Shown piece after piece: positions 36,133-45,300 of a DNA stretch of 64,000 nucleotides (its first letter is position 1; every line of letters begins with the position of its first letter). The position numbers and the translations under genes were made by a program. The stretch is from Mycolicibacterium setense (GTDB lineage Bacteria; Actinomycetota; Actinomycetes; Mycobacteriales; Mycobacteriaceae): the NCBI RefSeq assembly GCF_000805385.1, contig NZ_JTJW01000009.1:186001-250000 (forward strand). Direction: 5' to 3'. Below the pieces are notes generated by a model that was given only the letters and a program-made list of their open reading frames with translations, did not search any database and was not told the origin of the DNA.

Positions 36133-36164
36133 CAGTGGGCCTCCTCCGACGAGGGGGCCCACTG
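36133..36164. terminator. Bidirectional hairpin between array gene 3 and lpqW
   Basis: CAGTGGGCC (36133-36141) pairs with GGCCCACTG (36156-36164) and the stem continues through CCTC/GAGG around a 4-base loop. It lies between two convergent genes, 12 bases after one stop and 7 bases after the other, so it can serve both. Confidence 0.85.
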
Positions 36165-36171
36165 TCTGTCT

Positions 36172-38043
36172 TCAGCGGATCTTGGTCCAGCTGCCCGCGT
36201 CGCCGACGATGCCGACGGGCACGGCACCGGTGAGGCTGACGCTCTGCACACTCGGTCCGGCCGCGACGATCGTGGTGTCCTGCAGGATCGGAAGCACCGT
36301 CGACATGTTCCACAGCCGGGGCTCGACGGCCTGGATCACCTCGGCGATGTTCTGCGAACCATCCAGTGCGCCATCAATTCTCGCTTGAATGCTGTGGTCA
36401 CAGATCCCGGTGATATTGCTGGGCGCCTGGACCAGAGCACCGGAATCCGGAGCCGGAATCGCCTGGGTGGTGGTCTGAGTAGTCGACGGCGCGGGGGGTG
36501 CAGGGCTTGTCGTCGGCTTCGGCGACGGTGAGGGCGCGACGCCGGGAACGGTCGTCGAGACGGCGGTTGCCTCCAATGCGCGGCAGCCGTAGCGCGAGGC
36601 CAGGCTGGTCGCCAGGTCTCCCCCGGCCTGATGCCAGCCGACGATGGCGTCGACGCGATTGTTGGTCAACGCGTCTCCGTAGAGCGCGACCGGATCCAGC
36701 GCCAGCACGGAAGCGTCGATGCCGACATTGCGCAATTGATCGGCCGCGGTGTTGGCCACGGCGACCGAGGTCGGATCGTTGGACGCCACACCGAGCACCA
36801 ACGACAACGCGGCGCCGTCCTTGGTGATGCGTTGTCTGCCGTTGTCCGGCGCCGGCGGCGCGCCGGGAGCGGGCGGCGTCTCCACCGGTTCGATCTGATA
36901 ACCCGACGCGCGCAACAGATCCAGTGCGGCTTCCCGCGACATTGCCGGGGGCGCTGTCGGTACGTAGCCGGGATCGGAAGGAGAGCGCACCTGAGCCTGC
37001 GCCAACGTCACGGTGTTGTCATCACCCGCGCCCACCGACGCGAGTAGGTCGACATCGATCAGACCGAGGATCGCCTTGCGCACCTGGGCTTCTGCCAACG
37101 TGGGCTGCCCGCCACGCAGCGTCAATTGCATCACGCGCGGAGTGACGATCCTGGCGGTGCGGACATCCGGGATCGCGCTCAGCTGCGCGAAAGTGGCTGC
37201 GCCACCGTGCACCTGGGCAACCTGGGTGTCACCGTTGCGGATCGAGTCGGCAAGCGCGGCCGGCGCGCCACCTCGGCGGAACAACACCAGATCGGGCTTG
37301 GCGGGCACACTCCAGTACCGGTCGTTGCGAGCCAGAAGGATCTCGTCACGTTGCGGGTCGATGCTTTCCACCCGGAACTGCCCGCCGGTGACCGGCATCG
37401 CGCGGGCCAGGCCGGCACTGAAACCACCCGGGATGTCCTTGACGATGTGGGCCGGGAGGATGTCGTTGAACAGCTCCCGCCACGCCGGATAGGGCTGGGA
37501 GAAGGTCACCACCGCCTGCTTGCCGCCCTCGACCGATTGCACACCGGTGATCAGGTCATAGCCTGCCGGGTCGACAACGCCTGGCTGGCTGACCATTTGG
37601 CGCCACAGGTACCAGTAGTCGTCGGCCGCGATGGGCGCGTTGTCGGTCCACTGGGCTTCGGGCCGGATCTTGTAGGTGACCGTGAACGGATTCTGGTTGG
37701 TCACCTCGGCCGATTCGAGCAGGGTCGGATCGAGCTCCCAGTGCGAACCCGTCGGCGACTTCGGGTCGGGCACCGGCCGGAACGAACTCGGCAGCACCAT
37801 CGAGGCGACCGCCGCGTTCACCGGGGACTGGTCCGACAGCAGGTGCGGGTTGAACCCGGGGCCGATCGAATCGATCGCCACGATGATCTGCGTCGCCTTC
37901 ATCGGAGGTGGCGGCGTCGTCTCGGTGGTCTCGGTGCTCTGCGGGGCCGGCGGCGGGCTGACCGTACAGGCGCTGAACAGAAGCGCCGGCACCGAAACGA
38001 GCGCCCCGATCGTCAAGCGGGCGCGGCTGAGGGGTGTCGGCAC
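36172..38043 (-). CDS. lpqW: Lipoprotein LpqW
   Basis: A 623-residue lipoprotein with the fold of solute-binding proteins of peptide ABC transporters (SBP_bac_5). The signal peptide ends in a lipobox, LLFSAC, with the modified cysteine at residue 26, followed by a Pro/Thr-rich linker. Family blocks such as GFNPHLLSDQSP and FTVTYKIRPEAQWTDN are present. In mycobacteria LpqW does not serve peptide uptake but controls the balance between polar PIMs and lipomannan/lipoarabinomannan, acting at the PimE branch point. It corresponds to Rv1166; pimE itself lies 17 kb away in this window. The gene is embedded in the array of exported proteins. Confidence 0.92.
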   Translation of the reverse strand: MPTPLSRARLTIGALVSVPALLFSACTVSPPPAPQSTETTETTPPPPMKATQIIVAIDSIGPGFNPHLLSDQSPVNAAVASMVLPSSFRPVPDPKSPTGSHWELDPTLLESAEVTNQNPFTVTYKIRPEAQWTDNAPIAADDYWYLWRQMVSQPGVVDPAGYDLITGVQSVEGGKQAVVTFSQPYPAWRELFNDILPAHIVKDIPGGFSAGLARAMPVTGGQFRVESIDPQRDEILLARNDRYWSVPAKPDLVLFRRGGAPAALADSIRNGDTQVAQVHGGAATFAQLSAIPDVRTARIVTPRVMQLTLRGGQPTLAEAQVRKAILGLIDVDLLASVGAGDDNTVTLAQAQVRSPSDPGYVPTAPPAMSREAALDLLRASGYQIEPVETPPAPGAPPAPDNGRQRITKDGAALSLVLGVASNDPTSVAVANTAADQLRNVGIDASVLALDPVALYGDALTNNRVDAIVGWHQAGGDLATSLASRYGCRALEATAVSTTVPGVAPSPSPKPTTSPAPPAPSTTQTTTQAIPAPDSGALVQAPSNITGICDHSIQARIDGALDGSQNIAEVIQAVEPRLWNMSTVLPILQDTTIVAAGPSVQSVSLTGAVPVGIVGDAGSWTKIR

Positions 38044-38336
38044 GCTAATCAGGGTATCGAGCGCCCCGGGCTGACACCGCCGCGCACCGCCCCTGCGGAG
38101 CGAACGGCCCGACAGCTACCGCTCACACGATGTTGGATCTAATCGTCCAAACTGCAAAGACGGCGCGAAATGCCAGCTGCAGCGCCACCATCAGGCAGTA
38201 ACCCAGCCGGTGCAGAGCAAATCTCAAACAATTGACGCTCGCGCAGTCTTATTTGCATCCATTTCAGGTGATTCTCAGATACCGTCGGGCCGTCGGCCGG
38301 AGTGACCGACGTCACATTCGATCCAAGGAGACATCG

Positions 38337-38517
38337 TTGCTACATGCACTGCGGCCCTACGTCACGGCCGGCATCGCGATCGCAGGGGCCGGTCGGCAAG
38401 ATCGGTGCAGACGTCAAAAAGGCACTGGCCAAACCTGACAAGCAGGCTTCGAAGGGACCCGACGCAGACGAGGGTCAGGTGACGACGACTGACCCTTGCC
38501 AACACCGCAAAGCGATA
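38337..38517 (+). pseudogene. Decayed array paralogue with an internal deletion
   Basis: A GGAG ribosome-binding site precedes TTG 38337, from which the frame reads LLHALRPYVTAGIAIAGAG, the family N-terminus. It then runs straight into out-of-frame sequence that in another frame reads VGKIGADVKKALAKPDKQAS, the lysine-rich family C-terminus. The whole body, about 300 codons in the relatives, is missing. A terminator hairpin follows at 38520, as after the intact copies. This is best explained as an internally deleted paralogue that no longer encodes the protein. Confidence 0.7.
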
Positions 38518-38519
38518 GG

Positions 38520-38552
38520 CAATTGCCCCGCCCAAACGGGACGGGGCAATTG
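38520..38552 (+). terminator. Terminator hairpin after the decayed paralogue
   Basis: An 11-base perfect stem, CAATTGCCCCG / CGGGGCAATTG, with an inner CCC/GGG extension. It is positioned as expected for the 3' end of the decayed gene. Confidence 0.75.
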
Positions 38553-38675
38553 TCAGATCGAGCAGATCAATAATTCGAACATCGCAAAGAATCCGAATGT
38601 TTTTTTATGGCGTCCCTTGTACTTTCACGCCCGTCAGCCATCCCGGGCGGACGACCGTAACACAAGGAGAACGCA

Positions 38676-39761
38676 GTGCAACTCGCCCTACGACCATATG
38701 CCGCTATCGGCGTAGCGGTGGCCGCGGCCAGCGTCATCGCCGCCACCCCGGCAATCGCTCCCCCAACCCAAATCCAAACTCACGCGGTGCAAATGGCCGC
38801 GCTGGATGACCCGATCGAAGTCTTCACTCCGGTGTTCGACCAGGCCAACGCTCTCGTCCAACTCATGATCGCGAACGAGACCGCCACTCCTGCGCCGCTT
38901 CTCAACGCGATCATCGTCCGGGCCGGCGCAGACGGAAAAACCCTCGGCGAGATCGGCAACGGCCTGGCCGCGGCAGCGTCATCGGTAGCGACCAATCTGC
39001 CGCCAGCCCTTGGGACTGCTTTGGAACGCTACGCGGCCGGCGATCTCGTCGGCGGGTACGACGCCGTCGTACCGGCGTTCATCGGGCCGTTCCTCGGACT
39101 CTTCAACCAGGTGGTGAAACTGCAGAACATGCTCACCGCCGACGCCGGAGTCATGCAGGCGCTGGTCCGTCCACTCGTGTATCAGGTGGCCTGGGCCTTC
39201 GTGACGACGCCGGCACTATCGTTCGCGAGCTTTGCGCGCACCTCGCTCGGGGCGATCCAGGCTGTCGGGACGGCGATCGCCAGCGGCAACCCCGAGGCCA
39301 CTGCCAACGCCGTTCAGCACGGCATTGCGGACATCGCCTCGGTAGCGGTAACCACCGCCAAGAGCGTCTACACGTCGATCCAGGCCGCGCGCACTCGACT
39401 CGCTGCGCCGTTCACTGCAGGCCTGCCGACGACCACAACGACAACGACGGCCGCTGAAATCACCGCAACGCCGGCGCTGGCCGCCGCGCCTGAAGCCGAG
39501 CTGCCTGTCGCCACGACCAAAGTGGCGGCAACGAAAACAGAGGAATCTCCCTCTGCACCAAAGGAAGAGACATCTCCTGTGGCCGTCAGCAAGGCAGCGC
39601 CGACTGCCAGGGTCCCGCGCGCCACCGCGCGCACCGCGGTCACCAACAGCGTGCGCGAATCGGCCAAGAACCTCAGCGCCGGAGTCAAGAAAGCCGCCCA
39701 GGGCCTGAGCGGTAAGAAGGCCAAGACCGCGACTTCCGATTCAGAGAGCGCCGCAGGGTAA
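38676..39761 (+). CDS. Array paralogue 4: exported protein with Lys-rich tail
   Basis: A 361-residue protein from GTG 38676, beginning MQLALRPYAAIGVAVAAASV. The family layout is kept: hydrophobic N-terminus, TPAPLLNAII in place of the PAPI.RQII motif, an Ala-rich helical body, and GNPEATANAVQHGIADIASV (about residues 206-225), close to the NAVQHGIADF motif of paralogue 1. The tail has a Thr-rich stretch (TTTTTTT), an acidic/basic linker and a basic helix (VRESAKNLSAGVKKAAQGLS). An AAGGAGA ribosome-binding site precedes it. Function unknown. Confidence 0.8.
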   Translation: MQLALRPYAAIGVAVAAASVIAATPAIAPPTQIQTHAVQMAALDDPIEVFTPVFDQANALVQLMIANETATPAPLLNAIIVRAGADGKTLGEIGNGLAAAASSVATNLPPALGTALERYAAGDLVGGYDAVVPAFIGPFLGLFNQVVKLQNMLTADAGVMQALVRPLVYQVAWAFVTTPALSFASFARTSLGAIQAVGTAIASGNPEATANAVQHGIADIASVAVTTAKSVYTSIQAARTRLAAPFTAGLPTTTTTTTAAEITATPALAAAPEAELPVATTKVAATKTEESPSAPKEETSPVAVSKAAPTARVPRATARTAVTNSVRESAKNLSAGVKKAAQGLSGKKAKTATSDSESAAG

Positions 39762-39771
39762 CCCGCAAACC

Positions 39772-39810
39772 CAGTAGGCCTCCTCTATCCGACTGAGAGG
39801 GGGCCTACTG
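39772..39810 (+). terminator. Terminator hairpin after array gene 4
   Basis: CAGTAGGCC (39772-39780) pairs with GGCCTACTG (39802-39810), and CCTCT with AGAGG inside it. The sequence resembles the hairpin after array gene 3 (GGCCTCCTC...GAGGGGGCC). Confidence 0.8.
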
Positions 39811-39906
39811 CTTTTCAGCTGCACTGAGACTGCGGTGAGGGCGTTGCGCACTCGCACTTTTGCGCCCTCGACGCAGAGTCAGCGTCAGAGTCAGCGGAGA
39901 ACGAAA

Positions 39907-41808
39907 CTATCCCCGCGCCTTGGCCCGGGCCTTCGCCCGCGCCCGCAGCGATGCCGTGAGCTCCACCTTGCGTACGCGGACGACCTCGGGGGTCACCTCG
40001 ACGCACTCGTCCTCCGCGCAGAACTCCATGGCCTGCTCGAGACCCAATTCCAAAGGCCGTGCCAGCGTCTCCATGACGTCGGCCGTCGACGACCGCATGT
40101 TGGTCAGCTTCTTCTCGCGGGTGACGTTGACGTCGAGATCCTCGGCGCGCGGATTGATGCCCACGACCTGGCCCTCGTAGGTGTCCTCACCCGGCTCGAC
40201 GAAGAACTGTCCGCGGTCGGCCAGTTGGATCATCGCGAACGGGGTGATCGAGCCGGACCGGTCCGACACCAGCGAACCGGTGTGGCGGGCCCGGATCTCG
40301 CCGGCCCACGGTCGGTAACCGTCGAACACGGCGTTGGCGATGCCGGTCCCGCGCGTCAGCGTCAGGAAGTCGGTCCGGAAGCCGATCAGCCCGCGGCTGG
40401 GCACGATGAAGTCCATCCGCACCCACCCGGCGGCGTGGTTGGTCATCTCTTCCATACGGCCCTTGCGGGCGGCCATCAGCTGGGTGATGGCGCCGACGAA
40501 TTCTTCGGGGCAGTCGATGGTCATCGCCTCGAACGGCTCGTGCAACTTGCCGTCGATGTTCCGGGTGACCACCTGCGGCTTGCCGACGGTCAGCTCAAAG
40601 CCCTCGCGGCGCATCTGCTCGACCAGCACCGCCAGCGCCAGCTCGCCTCGGCCCTGTACCTCCCAGGCGTCGGGACGACCGATGTCGACGACCTTGATCG
40701 ACACATTGCCGACCAGCTCCGCATCGAGGCGGTTCTTCACCATCCGAGCGGTGAGCTTGTGGCCGGAGACCTTGCCGGCCAGCGGCGAGGTGTTCGTCCC
40801 GACGGTGACCGAGATCGCCGGCTCGTCGACGGTGATGCGGGGCAGCGCGTGGGCGTGATCGGTATCGGCCAGGGTGTCGCCGATCATGATCTCCGGCATG
40901 CCCGCGACGGCCACGATGTCGCCGGCGACGGCCTCGCCGGTGGGCGTGCGTTCCACACCCTCGGTGACCAGCAGCTCGGTGATCTTGGCGTTGGTGATGA
41001 CGGGATGGCCGTCGACCTCCCGCATCCAGGCGACCTGCTGACCCTTGCGGATCCGGCCCTTGTAGATGCGGATCAGCGCGAGACGACCCAGGAAGGCCGA
41101 GGCGTCGAGGTTGGTCACGAGCGCCTGCAGCGGAGCGTCCGGATCACCCTGCGGCGGCGGAATGTGCTCGAGCAGCACGTCGAAGAGCGGGTCGAGATTC
41201 TCGCCGTCGGGGTTCTCGCCGTTGGCGGGCTGCGTCGTGGACGCGATGCCTGCGCGTCCCGACGCGTACAGCGTGGGCAGGTCCAGCGCCTTCTCAGCGG
41301 CGGCCTGGGCCTCGTCGTCCAGATCAGAGGCCACGTCGAGCAGCAGGTCGTGGCTTTCCTCGACCACCTCGGCGATGCGCGCGTCGGGCCGGTCGGTCTT
41401 GTTGACCACCAGGAGAACGGGCAGGTGCGCGGCCAGCGCCTTGCGCAACACGAACCGGGTCTGAGGGAGCGGCCCTTCCGAGGCGTCCACCAGCAGAACC
41501 ACGCCGTCAACCATGGACAGGCCACGCTCGACCTCGCCACCGAAATCGGCGTGACCAGGGGTGTCGATGACGTTGATCACCGTCATGGTGCCGTCCGGGT
41601 GGTGCCGGTGCACCGCGGTGTTCTTGGCCAGGATGGTGATGCCCTTTTCTTTCTCAAGGTCACCGGAGTCCATCAGGCGCTCCACCGCGTCGTCGCCGCG
41701 GTGCGTCAAGGCACCCGACTGTCGCAGCATCGCGTCGACTAGGGTCGTCTTGCCGTGGTCGACGTGGGCGACGATGGCGACATTGCGAAAGCTCGGGCGT
41801 GAATCCAC
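39907..41808 (-). CDS. typA: Ribosome-associated GTPase TypA/BipA
   Basis: A 633-residue translational GTPase. The G1 loop is AHVDHGKTT, G3 is DTPGHADF, and G4 is VNKTD; elongation-factor domains II and III and the TypA-specific C-terminal domain follow. It assists ribosome assembly and stress responses. The start is set at GTG 41806-41808 (VDSRPSFRNVAIVAHVDHGK), which matches the short N-terminus of the family; an in-frame ATG 11 codons upstream is an alternative. It corresponds to Rv1165 and is divergent from the small Cys-rich gene. Confidence 0.95.
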   Translation of the reverse strand: MDSRPSFRNVAIVAHVDHGKTTLVDAMLRQSGALTHRGDDAVERLMDSGDLEKEKGITILAKNTAVHRHHPDGTMTVINVIDTPGHADFGGEVERGLSMVDGVVLLVDASEGPLPQTRFVLRKALAAHLPVLLVVNKTDRPDARIAEVVEESHDLLLDVASDLDDEAQAAAEKALDLPTLYASGRAGIASTTQPANGENPDGENLDPLFDVLLEHIPPPQGDPDAPLQALVTNLDASAFLGRLALIRIYKGRIRKGQQVAWMREVDGHPVITNAKITELLVTEGVERTPTGEAVAGDIVAVAGMPEIMIGDTLADTDHAHALPRITVDEPAISVTVGTNTSPLAGKVSGHKLTARMVKNRLDAELVGNVSIKVVDIGRPDAWEVQGRGELALAVLVEQMRREGFELTVGKPQVVTRNIDGKLHEPFEAMTIDCPEEFVGAITQLMAARKGRMEEMTNHAAGWVRMDFIVPSRGLIGFRTDFLTLTRGTGIANAVFDGYRPWAGEIRARHTGSLVSDRSGSITPFAMIQLADRGQFFVEPGEDTYEGQVVGINPRAEDLDVNVTREKKLTNMRSSTADVMETLARPLELGLEQAMEFCAEDECVEVTPEVVRVRKVELTASLRARAKARAKARG

Positions 41809-41864
41809 CTCGACATTCTCGCAGGCACGCCGGTCGATCACGAAAACGAGAGAGCCCCGTCACG

Positions 41865-42032
41865 TTGAAGTCCGCAAAGATCGCCGGCCTGAAGCCCAAG
41901 AAAAAGTGCTGTAAGAGCAAGCCCCGCTGCAAACGCTGCCCGCTGGTGCTGCACAAAGTGCGCAAGGCCGAACACAGTGGATTGCGCGGTAAAGAACTGG
42001 ACAAGGTCTTCAAACGGGCCAGGAAAACCTGA
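41865..42032 (+). CDS. Small basic Cys-rich protein divergent from typA
   Basis: A protein of 55 residues from TTG 41865 (LKSAKIAGLKPKKKCCKSKP), with a GAGAG sequence upstream. About a third of the residues are Lys or Arg, and four cysteines form a KKCCKSKPRCKRCPL cluster that could hold a metal or bind nucleic acid. I recognise it as a conserved small mycobacterial protein type without known function. The start codon is uncertain because no ATG or GTG is suitably placed. It shares a very short divergent promoter region with typA. Confidence 0.65.
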   Translation: MKSAKIAGLKPKKKCCKSKPRCKRCPLVLHKVRKAEHSGLRGKELDKVFKRARKT

Positions 42033-42094
42033 CACTTCGCGAGTACCGTTTCAGGTATCCGTCACGTGCGATAGGCGTGCTTGGAGGTGCCAGG

Positions 42095-42361
42095 ATGACG
42101 GTTTACGAAGCGCTCACGGTCGCTTTGATCATGGTGCTGGCGGCGGGGACCACGGTGGCGATCTATGTGGGCATGGCCAACTGGATCGGCGCCTGCTACA
42201 TGGTCCGCTGCAGCGAGTGCCACCACCTCACCTTCGCCTCGGCCAACCAGCCGCAGACGTCCTGCGCGCACTGCCGCCACCCGATGCTGTTGCACCCGCT
42301 GTACGCGACGCAGCACCCGGGCCACGCCGTGCGGGTCGTCAACGACCGGTTGCGGTACTGA
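42095..42361 (+). CDS. Membrane-anchored zinc-ribbon protein
   Basis: An 88-residue protein from ATG 42095, with a GGAGG ribosome-binding site. A single hydrophobic helix (residues 7-30) is followed by a compact zinc-ribbon-like domain, CSECHHLTF then CAHCRHPM, with two C-x2-C pairs. The remainder is short and histidine-containing (HPLYATQHPGHAVRVVN). It is probably anchored in the membrane with the metal site in the cytoplasm. Its role is unknown. It converges on the PQQ-type dehydrogenase gene with 13 bases between the stops. Confidence 0.7.
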   Translation: MTVYEALTVALIMVLAAGTTVAIYVGMANWIGACYMVRCSECHHLTFASANQPQTSCAHCRHPMLLHPLYATQHPGHAVRVVNDRLRY

Positions 42362-42374
42362 CGCCCGGTCGGGG

Positions 42375-45300
42375 TCACAGCGCGGACGGAACCTTGGTGA
42401 CGTTCACGACGTAGGTGGCATTCGTGCCGGGAGTGACGATCGTGTGGGTTTGCTCCCCGCCGTCGGACCAGCTGACGAACACCAACTGCCCGTCGTCGAC
42501 GGTCTGCGGTGACGAGATTCCGAGGACACGCTCCACACCCACCACGGACGTCTCGGTGTAGGAGCCGGTGTAGGGCTTACCGTCGATCGTGAAGACCGCC
42601 TCGGGGTCGCTCGCGGTGAACGTCTGCGTGACGGTGTTGGGATGGACATTGGCCGACGAGGTCGTGGACAGGCCACTGCTGTCGGTGACGGTCAGGCGGA
42701 ACTCGTACCAGGTGTCCGCGGAGTTGTGCGGGTCGGTGGGAACGGTGATGCTGCCCGTCTTTCCGACGACGTTGCTGGTGACCGGGTGGATGTGGTCGGC
42801 GTGGTGGAACACCACGGTCCAGTTGTAGGCGCTGTCAGGGAGCGTCTCGTCCTGATCCAAGGCCGCGCCACTGAACGAAATCGTATCGCCGGCATTGTAT
42901 TTCGTGTTGTCGAGCGGCGTGCCCTGCGGTGTCGTGATCGTGAGATCGTGCGGCGCCGTACTTCCGACGGTCACCGATTGCGTGGCCTGGCCGGTCTTCT
43001 CGCCATCGCTCACGGTCAACGTCACGTTGTACGTGCCGTTGGTGTCGTAGGTCTTGGTCGGGTTGGCCTGCGTCGAGGTCGTGCCGTCGCCGAAATCCCA
43101 GTTGTAGGTCAGCGTGGTGTCCGGATCGGGATCGACCGAACCCTCCGATGAGAAGTTCACGACCAGAGGCGAATACCCGTTGGTCGGTGTCGCCGTCACG
43201 ACAGCCGTGGGCGCCCGGTTGCCGCCCGAAAGCCCGATCATCGACAGCTCGCCGGGGTAGATGTTCAGTTGATAGATGTTGCCGTCCGGCCCTTGGATGA
43301 GCCGTACCGGTGTTCCCGCCTGGCCGTCGAAGACCTGCTCGCTGACGTAGCTGTCATAGTCCTCGTCGAGGGTCAGCACCTTGACCCAGCCGAGGGTGTA
43401 GTCGGCGATGAAGACCTTGCCCCGGTACTCCTCGGGCAAGGTGTCACCGGTGTACACCAGGACTGAGGTGATCGAGGCGGTTCCGGCCGGGGTGTTGTGG
43501 TCGTAGGAGTAGATCGGGTTGACATAGCCGCAGCCGACGCACACGCCTTCCGCGCCGGGCCAACCGTAGTTGGCGCCCTTCGTCACGACATTGAGTTCTT
43601 CCCACGCGGTGTCGCCGACATCGGCCACGAGAATCTGGCCGTTGGGGGCGACGTCGAACCGGAACGGGTTGCGAAGCCCGTAGGCCCAGATCTCCTGGCG
43701 GGCACCGGGTGTGTCGTAGAAGGGATTGTCCGTCGGGATCGTTCCGTCCGCCTGGATCCGCAGGATCTTGCCATGGATGTTGGTCAGATCCTGCGCGTTG
43801 GTGCTGACCGAGTTGTCGCCCTTGGCCCAGTAGATGTAGTCGGGACTGTCGCCGGGGTTGTCCTCGTAGTAGATCTCCCCGCCGTGATGGATCGGGCCGG
43901 CCGTCTGATCCGACGCGATCAGCACCTGCTCAGAGTCCAGGATGGTGGCCGAATCACCGGAAAGCGTGAAGCGCGACAGCACATCGACGTCGTCGCCGTT
44001 GGTGTAAGACACGTAGACGTAATGGTTTTCGGCGAAGTTCGGATCGACCTCGATGCCGCCGATCCCGCTCTCGAAGTCTGTCTTCGTCGGCAGTTCCACC
44101 ACCGTGGTCGTCCCCTGGCCCTCCCGGTACAGCTTGATCGCCCCGCCCTTTTCGGCGATCAGGATGCCGCCGTCGTCCGGGTTCTCCGGATCGTCGGGCA
44201 GGAACCGGAAATCCACCGGTTCAGTCAGGCCCGAGACGATGACCGTGCGCTCCAGGTCCTCTGGCAGTCCCGGTGTGGGTTCGTCGCAGGACTGGCTCAC
44301 CTGCTGAAGCGTCAGGGCACCCCAGGCCGTCACGGCCTCGGTGACCTCGGGAATCCGTAGGGCCGAGGCGATCTGATCGGTCTGTCGGCGCACCCAACCG
44401 AGCACGGCCCACAACGCCGGCGAATCCGGCGATTCCCCGGGCGCGGGCGCCGCGAGAATCGGAAGGATGTATTGGTTGATCAGGCCACCGATCTGCTGGG
44501 CGATGGGAGCCACGGTGCTGAAGACGTCGCAAAAGCAGCCCCACGCCTTCTTGACCGGCTCGGGTGAGTCCGGGCCGGGAAGAGGCAGCGGTGGGATGGT
44601 GATCGTGGACCGTTCCGGCGCCGTCTCGAGCGTCGCAACATCGGCGTCCACCGCCCCGAGTGATGCCACCTTGTCGCCGATGTCGGCCCGTATCGAATGA
44701 AGCAAGCGGTTGCGCGTCAGCGGTGAATCCGACTGTCCGATGGGCCGATGCGAGGACTCTGTCGGGTCTGTCTCACTGGTGACGGGCTGTTCGAGCGGCG
44801 TCGGCTGCTCCGGCACGATCGGTGTCGGCTGCTCCGGCACGACCTCGACCACGTCGTCCGGCGCCGGCTGCTCGGGCACTATCTCGACAACCTCTTCCAG
44901 CGCCGGCTGCTCCGGCTCGAGCTCGACGACGTCCGGTGCGTCCTCGACATCGCCGGCAGCCGCCCTGCGTGCCCCGCCTGAACTCCGGACCACCACGCCG
45001 CCGTCGAGGACGACCACAGATTCCTTCGACTTCGGCGATTGTGCGGTGCGCCTTTCCTTTACGGCCTGCTCAGGCTTGCCGGTGGAGGCATCAGTGGGCG
45101 CCGCCGACGTGGACGGACCCGGATCGGTCACGTCGGGTTGCGTGTTCACTTCCGACGGGCTCGACTGCGTACCGCCGCCTGAGGAGGTCGAACCCGAGTC
45201 CGATGACTCAGCAGAGGTGGTCTCGTCGGCGGACGCCACTGGGGGCAACGAGACCATGGCGGCCCCGATCCCAAGTGTGATGGCCAAAGCACCAACACGG

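Noticed and set aside
42375..43300. The EPEQP and other short repeats of the PQQ gene as a CRISPR array or DNA repeat element
   Set aside because: The repeats are in-frame codon repeats of a protein linker without spacers of equal length; no CRISPR or cas gene is present.
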